Shown piece after piece: positions 45,686-64,000 of a stretch of DNA of 64,000 nt (positions are counted from its first letter, which is position 1; each line of letters starts with the position of its first letter). Source of the stretch: Escarpia spicata (lineage: Eukaryota; Annelida; Polychaeta; Sabellida; Siboglinidae). The notes under the pieces were generated by a model. It saw only the letters and a list, made by a program, of their open reading frames with translations, was not told the origin of the DNA and did not search any database. The translations under genes and the position numbers were made by a program. The stretch covers positions 14,617,542-14,681,541 of the forward strand of contig OZ023209.1 of assembly GCA_963995525.1 (NCBI GenBank). Direction: 5' to 3'.

Positions 45686-46504
45686 ACCTAGTATAACAAA
45701 ACTTGAGCAATTATTTGCAGGAATAAAATAACAAGAAAACACAGGAACTAAAATGGGGAACCTGCACCCGACACAGCAACACAATGGTCATAAGGTTGGG
45801 TCAAGTGGGTCACTGCCCTTGTGCACATACACAATACTTATGCAAAGGCTTACTGGTTCAAGGATACTTTCAGCATGTTACTGTGGTTTTGTACATTATT
45901 TGACAAAACAAGTGCTGGCATACAAGCAGGTGCTTTCAACTTCTCTGTATATGGTATCTCGGTATGGGTTTTTCTAGGGAAATTGGTGTGTGGTTAATGG
46001 GTATTAAGGAGGGAAATAGGGGATCTACAGGGTAGATAATTATTACCATAAGATGGATATTTCCGTCTGGTTGCCGGCCAGTTTTATGTGATATTTGAGC
46101 CGTTTGTTTCTGTTCAGTTTGTTGGCGAATGTGATAGGATGAACATTATTGTAATAAACATGTATCTACTACGATACTCTGCAATCTTACATATCTTTTA
46201 TTTCACATGAATTAATCGAGTATAAATTAACAGAGGACACACATAATCCAACTAAATCTTAGTTTTAAAGAGCAGTTTTTATTTATGAAATATATTTGTA
46301 ATTTGCTATTTTTAAATGTTTATACATCAACAATATTCATGGCCACAAAACCACTTTATGTACATACAGAGAATGGGATTTCATAAAAACTTGCATTCAT
46401 CTGCTTTCTATGAAGGTGACGACTATAACATAATTTAGTAAACATCACGTTTTACTTCTGCCATATACCATATACTGACACACGTCCTATCAAGTTTCTA
46501 ATTT

Positions 46505-46860
46505 CTTATTATATTGAATGGTTATGAAAATATTGATAGAAACATTTTTTTCTCAGTTAAGAAAGATAGAAGGACCAGAGGACATGAAGCTACATTAGTA
46601 AAGGAGCAGTGTAGATTAGATATAAGAAAGTTCTCATTCTCACAAAGGACTGTAAATGAATGGAACAGATTATCTCCTGATTGTGTTGGTGCTAGTAGCG
46701 TGAATATGTTAAAAAAAAAAAAATCGACACACCTTAAAAGGGTGGGATACATGTAGATAAAAAGTATTGGACTCTCGATAAGCCAAAAGGCTTCCTTGTC
46801 CAACTGCCATCCAGAGTAATTTTCTGGATGGCAATCTTGTTAAATCTTGTTAAATCTTAT
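46505..46860 (+). mobile_element. LINE 3' end fragment
   Basis: An 80-codon frame (46514-46756) contains KDRRTRGHEATLVKEQCRLD, RKFSFSQRTVNEWNRLSPD and SVNMLKKKK, the typical C-terminal tail of CR1/jockey-type reverse transcriptase proteins. It is followed by a short 3' UTR and a (TTAAATCTTG)n tail at 46837-46860. The 5' part is missing. Confidence 0.8.
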
Positions 46861-47565
46861 TCACACGAAGACAGACACACCGTTACACTGAAACACCACG
46901 TTAATGTTACATTTCAAACGTGCATATATTAAAATCTAAATTTATACATATATATAGCGGGAAAGAAAATAAAGTAACAAATAATTATATTTCTTAATTA
47001 AAACAGTACAAAAATCTAGAATAATTGAAATGCTGAAAAGTAGGCTTTTAAAAACAATACAGTAGAAACAATTATATACAGGAGAAATTTCCTGATGTGG
47101 ATTTTCAAGATCTGGATTAATGAGATTCTATTGTGTTTAGCAAAGCTTACCAATCAGTACTGATGATACTACATAACTTATGCAGCTAGTCGTTTGCCCA
47201 GCCCCACTATTTTAGAATGATTATATCTAAAAATTAAGATTTTTGTAGATATTAAAAAGTTCAACAAATTGGGAGTTTCATGATGACAATGTTGTAAACT
47301 TATTCAACACAATCTACATAATCCAAAACACCTTAAAATGGTAGTTTAAAAATGTAGGAGTTGGCAAAATCAGTATAAAATTAAGTTGACTGTATGGACC
47401 CTTGATGGTCAGGGAAAGTATGAAAGTTCAGAAGGTCGAGACGAACAGTTCTGTTTCTCCCGGCCCCTTAAGAACATACCATAAATACTGTTACTCTTTT
47501 AAAAATGTTCTTAATACAAGAATAAATATGTTGAATTTGTAATGCTTACTAAATTACATATACTG
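46861..47565. other. Intergenic, no feature seen
   Basis: AT-rich spacer between convergent genes. Nothing recognised. Confidence 0.45.
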
Positions 47566-47860
47566 TATTCGCCATATTAAGCATACATGTCCTAATTAGT
47601 GTACACCCCCCTGTTTATCAGAGTGTGACACTGTGATGGCGATGAACCAATGCCAACCTTGACTGTTGGATCTATCATTGTAATTTAATTTCTACCAAGT
47701 CACACTAGATTCAGAGATCAGTGTTGACAAAATATGAAAGGTCCACCTAAATGATCTGACTTTACAGTGTCCTGTTATCCTGTTGCTCATATGCAAAATT
47801 TGGCCTATTTTTCCATTACAAATATTTGTTAAGCAGACTGTACGCTTAACAGAACGAATA
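47566..47860. mobile_element. MITE family M2, single-unit copy
   Basis: Ends TATTCGCCATATTAAGCATA and, inverted, CATATTCGTTCTGTTAAGCG. Its inverse complement matches the flanks of the 21310-22010 insertion, with one CAACAGTCAAGGTTGGCATT unit where that copy has an array. Confidence 0.7.
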
Positions 47861-48425
47861 TGGTAATTAGTAATCCCAAAATACTATTTGCAATTTGAGT
47901 GTTGTGCCCGCGAAACATTCAGATTGAAAACCTGGACTTGCCCTTTGATGTTCAACAAGTTTGCAATAAAAACTGCAAGTGGGACAAAATTCAACCAATT
48001 CAAAAAATGTCTCTTTCACGGCATTACGACCTCTGACGATGATCTCAGGAAACGGAGCAAATAAAGCAACTTTAAACTCAAAGTACAGCTACTTAATGCA
48101 TGTAAGCATTCGGACACAATATGCTTTGAGACACCCTAAAAATCTTCAAAATGTATTAATTTTGTTGTCTTCAGAAGCCTATGTAAAATAATTTCTCTTT
48201 GTTCTCGTGTAATCAGACCCTAATTATTAGTGACCTTTTATAAAGTATAACGTCTCACCAATGACATTACAAAGCCGAATTAATAGCACGGATATTCAAA
48301 TAAAGCACAGCATGTTCATGTTCGTGAATATTCAGAGAGAGCGTCAGTGAATTATACTTTGGTACCTTTTGTCTTCAGACAACTGAGAAATTAATTATTT
48401 TTAGGTGTCCCAATACAGTCATTAC
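47861..48425. other. Spacer 3' of RBBP8, no feature seen
   Basis: Nothing gene-like. No clear polyadenylation hexamer for the minus-strand gene immediately downstream of its stop; the transcript end is undetermined. Confidence 0.4.
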
Positions 48426-48549
48426 AGTATATAAGCTTCGTACAAGCAACATTCATTAGGGACCATCTCTGGTTTTTCAATCATGCTAAATGATCATCCT
48501 CAGTGTCTTCATTAAAGTGTTTCTTCAGGCTACGTTTGCGGCGGAAGTG
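48426..48549 (-). pseudogene. Extra tandem copy of the RBBP8 terminal exon
   Basis: A 112-bp-period tandem duplicate of the RBBP8 C-terminal coding end lies past its stop. It still reads HFRRKRSLKKHFNEDTEDD then HLA and TGA, against RFRRKRGLKKLFNDTEED in the real exon. Matching 3' sequence (ATATACTG) follows each copy. It is in a different frame from the real stop and has no acceptor directly before it, so it is probably 3' UTR. Confidence 0.8.
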
Positions 48550-48583
48550 AGCCAGTATATAACTTTCATACAAGCTACACGAA

Positions 48584-59381
<10,798 letters not shown>

Positions 59382-59950
59382 CGTGTAAATCGTTTAATTC
59401 TTTATAAACCTGAAATAAAAAGCAATTTATATACATCAGGAATTCAATGGCAGTAGTAGTACTGGTCGGTAGGGTGGATCATTTAGTTTGGTGTACAATT
59501 ATTGACATAGAAAACTGGTATAAAATATATTAAACTAAAATTACAATTATAACTTGCAGACTAGTCTAGCATTGGTCATGACATGGAAAGAGAGGAAACT
59601 ATGTCTATCAGGTAAGATATTAAAGGTGCCTCCTAAATTTGATGACCTTGCTCATCTCATTTAAAATTTTGTGGAAAATTTACTTTTTCTTAACATAGCA
59701 TAAAACATTAGGAAGCACAAATTTTTTTTCCACTAATTTCCACGATAACTATCTAGACTCTAAATAACTATCCATACGTCAGATCTGACAGTCACAGTCT
59801 CACACTGTGACTGTCGCTGGGAAGGTGACAGTGTATACCTGTGAGTGACTAAGTGAGATGTAAGTACTGGCTACTGAGTCTCTGAAATTGGCTCACTGTC
59901 ATCAACATTGAGACTTCACAAGCGATGATGACCTCCCAACATTTTCAGCA
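59382..59950 (-). promoter_or_regulatory. Probable RBBP8 5' UTR/promoter region
   Basis: Sequence between the RBBP8 start codon and the LINE. No TATA box or CpG cluster stands out. A hairpin with 12-bp perfect arms, GACAGTCACAGT-CTCAC-ACTGTGACTGTC, lies at 59787-59815. A non-coding first exon could also lie further right. Confidence 0.35.
59787..59815. repeat. Hairpin, 12-bp perfect arms
   Basis: GACAGTCACAGT at 59787-59798 and its exact complement at 59804-59815, 5-nt loop. Located about 400 bp upstream of the RBBP8 ATG. Confidence 0.9.
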
Positions 59951-59999
59951 ATGCTGACAACACAGCTGCCATTCTTTCCCAGTTACAAAGAAAAACAAG

Positions 60000-60464
60000 A
60001 TGATGCCAACTAAACCTCACAGCCTGTCCTTACTGTATATTTGTGGACTACTAGTCCAAGCAGGGAACCTTCATCCAAACCCTGGTTCCATGTCAACCTC
60101 CACTCCAGACTTCCCATGTGGCACCTGCAGTCATGAGGTACATGAACATCACCATGCCATCCAATGTGATGAATGTGACTGCTGGTACCACACCTCGTGT
60201 GACCAAATAAATGATGCCACATATGAACAATTAAAGCACAACAGTGTCCTATGGTTTTGCTCTTGCGGTCGGCTCCCAAACCATTACAGTTCTATGTACA
60301 TGCTCAAGCAACATAACCACATCAAACCAATACTCAATTCTAGGCTCTTCCAGACAGCAGTAACTACACAAACAGCATGGATGACCAAAACCCTACATGT
60401 GCACCTAATCCAGCAAATACAGCTACCCCCGACCGAGCAAACACTAAAACAAAATCTAAACTAA
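60000..60464 (+). CDS. LINE ORF1 with PHD finger
   Basis: 154 codons from ATG. CGTCSHEVHEHHHAIQCDEC then DCWYHTSCDQINDATYEQL and WFCSCG give the C4HC3 spacing of a PHD finger (residues about 40-95), preceded by LLVQAGNLHPNPGS, a common leader in such elements. The frame is intact; probable role is binding RNA, protein or chromatin during retrotransposition. Overlaps ORF2 by 88 nt. Confidence 0.85.
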   Translation: MMPTKPHSLSLLYICGLLVQAGNLHPNPGSMSTSTPDFPCGTCSHEVHEHHHAIQCDECDCWYHTSCDQINDATYEQLKHNSVLWFCSCGRLPNHYSSMYMLKQHNHIKPILNSRLFQTAVTTQTAWMTKTLHVHLIQQIQLPPTEQTLKQNLN

Positions 60465-61325
60465 AAGCCATGCTAATAAACTGCAACAGTGTCAAGAGCA
60501 CAACCAAAGTATCCAAATTTCAGACAACAATAGATTCAACAAACCTTGACAGTGACATACTCTTTCTAGTGGAAACCAAACTTGATTCAAACATCCCCAC
60601 ATATTTCCTTTCTCCCCACAAAATATGAAGCAATCAGAAAGGTCCGCAACACTCATGGAGGTGGTGTTCTAATAGCACTGAGAAATGACATCATTGCAGA
60701 CCCCCAAAATAAACTGAATACTACATGTGAAATAGTCTGGACTAAAGTACACTTCTTTCATAACAAAGTCATTTATTTGGCATCCTATTACAAACCCTCA
60801 AATGATCATACAACATCCCTGGAAGCCCTACATGAATCCCTGGCTATCCTCTACCGTGGCTGCAAACTTCCTCCATCAGTTATAACATCCGGGGACCTAA
60901 ACCTACCAGACATTAACTGAGAAAACCTCTGTACAACAAACCAACATACAGCAACAAAACATAACTACTTGAAATAGTCAGTGAATGTGGTTTTGACAAA
61001 TATAATAAATGAACCGACCCGACTGGACTCCGGAAATATCATTGACCTTGTACTTACATCAAAACCCGCCCTTATCTCCGGCAGAAACACAGTGATCCAC
61101 AGTGACACACTTACAGGCATAAGCTTTCACAAAGCTGTTCTCTTTCACATTAACATGAACCCAATGAAGAAAACAAAACCTCCATATAAAGTGTATAAGT
61201 CTGCTAACTGGGAAGCCCTCCAATCAAACTGTACCCTTCTTGCTCAACAGTGCTTTGCCCGAAATCCTGATAGAAAGACATCGACTGAAATAGGAACTTC
61301 TTTCACCAAAACTACCCTAAACTGA
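60377..61325 (+). pseudogene. LINE ORF2 endonuclease part, frameshifted
   Basis: Apurinic-endonuclease-like motifs appear in order but in different frames: AMLINCNSVK, ILFLVETKLDSNIP (catalytic Glu region), HGGGVLIALRNDI, YYKPSND, SGDLNLPDIN and PTRLDSGNIIDLVLTS. A frameshift lies near 60620, TGA at 60918-60920 stands where Trp is usual, and another shift lies near 60960. Confidence 0.85.
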
Positions 61326-61689
61326 CAACAATTCATCACTAGCCACATGACAAAATCAAAACCGAATTTACCCTGGATCACAAAAAAACATAATCAGATT
61401 ACAAAGAAAATGGGACAAAACTCATGGTAATGCTAAGAAAACAGAAAAAAATGAACATTGGGAACACTTCAAGAAACTAAGAAAAGTCAACAACAAAATC
61501 CTACAACAGCTACATCAAAGGCGAAAGCCTCACCACAAACCCTAAGCGATTCTGGTCCTTCATTAAACAAACAAAAAGAGAAAACCTTGGCATCCCAACA
61601 CTAAAACTTAAAAGCAAATACATTAAATGACTACTTCAAATCAGTTCTCACCAAAGAACAACTTCCTATCCCAACTAAAAGCCCATCAC

Positions 61690-63515
61690 CATTCCCTTCA
61701 ATCCAAACATTTAATATCGGAATAAATGGCATCATAAAACAGTTTGAAGCCCTAAAACTAATCAAGGCATCAGGACCAGATGAAATCCCAGCAAAAGTAT
61801 TAAAGGAGATGGCCAGAGAAATATCCACAATAATTCAACACATATTCGAGTAATCGTACACCTCCAGCAAACTCCCACAAGCCTGGACCACAGCTCTTGT
61901 CACGCCAGTATACAAGAAAGGCAGCAAAAACGATCCTGTAAATTACAGACCAATTTCCCTGACATGCATTCTGTGATGGAAACATATTGTTCTTCGCCAC
62001 ATGTGGAAACACCTCAGTCCTAACGATGTTATCCTCCTTCACCAGCATGGATTCCGAACTGGTTTATCAGGGCTGCAAAACACAGCTTGTGGTGGCAGTC
62101 CATGACTGAGCTTCCTCCATGAACGACCAGAAACAAATAGAAGTCATCCTCCTCGATTTTCCCAAAGCTTTCGACAATGTTCCCCACAAACGACTTCTAA
62201 ATAAATTAAAGTACTATGGTATCACAGGTAACAAACTACAATTGATGAAATAATTTCTATCAAACCGCACCCAGATTGTATCAGTAAATGGTTCCCACTC
62301 AGCTCCTGCAAATGTCATCTCCGGTGTACCCCAAGACTCACTACTTAGCCCTGTCCCCTAGTTGTTTCCTAGTTGTTTCCAGTGCTCGGCAACATTCTAT
62401 TAACTGACTAGTTTGTATTATTGTGTTTACAATGTAGTGGTCTTATGAGGTCTCATTTAACTAGTCAGCCTTTTTCAGAACATTATTGCCAAACCAACCT
62501 TTATATGCTGGCACTTAGGGTGGTCACTGCCAGGGTGCTTGTCATACGGGACCGAGACATTAACATGATCTCCGAGTCACGAGGGATACACAGTCCCCAA
62601 TGTTGAGAGTCAGGTTTTTACACCAAATATCATGCCTGCCCGGTCTGGGTTTTGAACTCAGAGCGCTGGCATGCCAGGCGGATGTGCTAACCACTACACT
62701 AGCCGCACTCTGTGTCTTTTTCTTACTGTACATAAGTGACATCACCGATTCAATCAAATCAAATATCAGACTCTTCGTCGATGATTCAATCCTATACCCA
62801 GAAATCCAAACACCAGCAGACTATAACATCCTTCAAACAGACCTAAACAAACTAGTCGACTGAACAGAAAAGTGGCAAATGAACTTCAATATCCCAAAGT
62901 GTCACCTTCTCAGAATTATCCATAAACGCAAACCAAGCCTCTTCACCTACACCATCTCAAACCAACCAGTTTCCCAAGTCGTTTCACACCCGTATCTCGG
63001 CATCACAATAGATTCTAAACTGTCGTGGACAAAGCATGTCTACACCACTGCATCCCAATCTGCTAGAACACTTGGCCTCCTTAATGTTAAACACACTCTC
63101 CACCCTGCAATATCCAAAAGTTAAGGAAACAGCCTACAATATGTTAGTTAGTAAGAACAGAACTAGAGTATGGAGTTGTAGCTTAGAATCCCTATACACC
63201 AAATTTAAACAAACTTGGTTGGCAGACACTAGAAAGAAGATAATTACAACACCAACTTACCTTCTTGAAGTTCTTCTACAAAATAAAACACAACCTCCTG
63301 AACATTACCGTACCACAACATCATAGTCCCATGCTCCCGTACACGAAACAGTGATCCCAACAAATACATGCACGCATAAATACATATATGCATACTCATT
63401 CTATCCCAGAGTTTGGAATCTACTCCCCCCAGAAATTCAATTTCACGCACCCTTCGCAATGCGCACTGCACAACTCCTACTAACTAGGTTAGACCCAGAA
63501 GGGGCTGTATAACTA
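61690..63515 (+). pseudogene. LINE ORF2 reverse transcriptase, broken
   Basis: RT motifs: LIKASGPDEIPAKVLKEM, PVNYRPISLT, HQHGFRTGLSG, VILLDFPKAFDNVPHKRLLN, VISGVPQDSLLSPV, then after the SINE LLYISDITDSIKSNIRLFVD with the F-V-D-D catalytic box, PYLGITIDSKLSW, and the tail YPRVWNLLPPEIQFHAP. Several stops and shifts make it non-functional. Confidence 0.9.
62360..62706 (-). mobile_element. tRNA-derived SINE inserted in the LINE
   Basis: On the minus strand from about 62706: GTGTAGTGGTTAGCACATCC (A box) and CTGAGTTCAAAACCCAG (B box), tRNA-Val-like in style, then an unrelated body and a short tail repeat (GGAAACAACTA twice, near 62360-62380). It splits the RT between SPV and LLYISDI. Target duplication not clear. 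Confidence 0.82.
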
Positions 63516-63640
63516 GTTATTATAGTATAAGTGTCACACCGACGTCACCCTCACCGACGACGACACTGTCACTGACAGAAATTCAGAAGGAACGAACAAC
63601 AACAACCAAGTTCAAAACAACATGGTAGAACCATACAAAA

Positions 63641-64000
63641 ACATTAACGTCAACAAATAAGTTAACTTTTGCAACCTTGCAACTTGGTAATCTTTGAAAT
63701 TGCCGCCAACAAATGGTTGTCGCAAATTAAATGTTATAAATAGATTATCTTAAATTTAAATAGTTATCATGTGGAACTAGATTATCTAGATGTTGCGTCA
63801 TAAAAACAAAGTAGTAGTTATGTTTATTTTTACGAGTTCCGTTATTACAACAAATGTTGCAAAAATTGTTTGCGCGGATTTGTATAGCGCCATCTGACGG
63901 AAATTGTTTGTACACTAGGCGGCGCCACATGTCCCTTCTTTTGGAAAGATGAAAAACGTCGCTTAGCTATACCGTCTATAAAGTAGTAAAAGATTTTTGC
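63641..64000. other. Right edge, no feature seen
   Basis: AT-rich with a GC-richer patch near 63870-63930 (GCGCCATCTGACGG, GGCGGCGCC). No gene recognised. Confidence 0.4.

Larger units (their letters stand above)
59960..63640 (+). mobile_element. PHD-finger non-LTR retrotransposon (CR1/jockey-like), decayed
   Basis: In order: ORF1 with a PHD-type zinc finger (60000-60464), endonuclease (from about 60377), reverse transcriptase (about 61690-63120) and the C-terminal tail (to about 63510). ORF2 is broken by several frameshifts and stops. A SINE interrupts the RT at 62360-62706. The 5' limit is approximate. It lies upstream of RBBP8 in opposite orientation. Confidence 0.88.

Noticed and set aside
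62635..62706. A functional tRNA gene (tRNA-Val-like) on the minus strand
   Set aside because: A and B boxes are present but the acceptor stem does not close, and the sequence continues into a SINE body with a tail repeat.

Overview
This is animal nuclear DNA. Split genes with GT-AG introns carry GC-richer exons inside AT-rich introns, together with LINE, SINE, tyrosine-recombinase and TIR transposon remnants and a great deal of minisatellite DNA. The two genes are bilaterian orthologues and none of the repeats is of a familiar vertebrate type, so I read the source as an invertebrate, probably a marine lophotrochozoan or a cephalochordate. The sequence alone does not settle which.

Positions 850-44152 (+) hold 30 recognisable exons of VPS13B (COH1), the Golgi and endosome bridge-like lipid transfer protein. 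They cover roughly the C-terminal 2,400 residues of a protein normally near 4,000, including the VPS13 adaptor-binding region and the conserved C-terminal module, and end in a TGA stop. Positions 59381-48584 (-) hold a complete RBBP8/CtIP gene, the DNA end-resection cofactor of MRE11. I reassembled it as nine phase-compatible coding exons totalling exactly 3,000 nt (999 aa plus stop). The genes are convergent, with about 4.4 kb between their stop codons, and no functional link between them is implied.

The introns are filled with mobile DNA. There is a 5'-truncated tyrosine-recombinase retrotransposon with identical split direct repeats (3713-5443) and two further fragments of the same family. 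There are pogo/Tigger-like TIR elements with CAGT ends (13194-14300, 18570-20101, 15879-16066, 27542-28282, 41710-41892), three copies of a GATC-ended MITE, a TTAA-flanked MITE inside RBBP8, tRNA-derived SINEs, a LINE 3' fragment, and at the right end a decayed PHD-finger LINE split by a SINE.

The most unusual signal is a set of tandem arrays tied to splice sites. In RBBP8, the 3' ends of exon 8 and exon 4, each with its adjacent GT donor, have been amplified about 30 times (37-bp unit) and about 41 times (24-bp unit). In VPS13B, the donor after exon 16 heads a 25-unit array of 33 bp in which nearly every unit restarts with GTGAGT and the frame stays open. The same intron holds about 27 copies of an acceptor-like unit. 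The start of exon 25 is preceded by diverged copies of its own acceptor plus first codons, and more copies lie beyond the stop codon. Two further arrays (4.7 kb at 7398-12054, and 36342-36979) carry GTAAGT in nearly every unit. Several other arrays abut acceptors. Exon-boundary sequences appear to seed minisatellites repeatedly in this genome.
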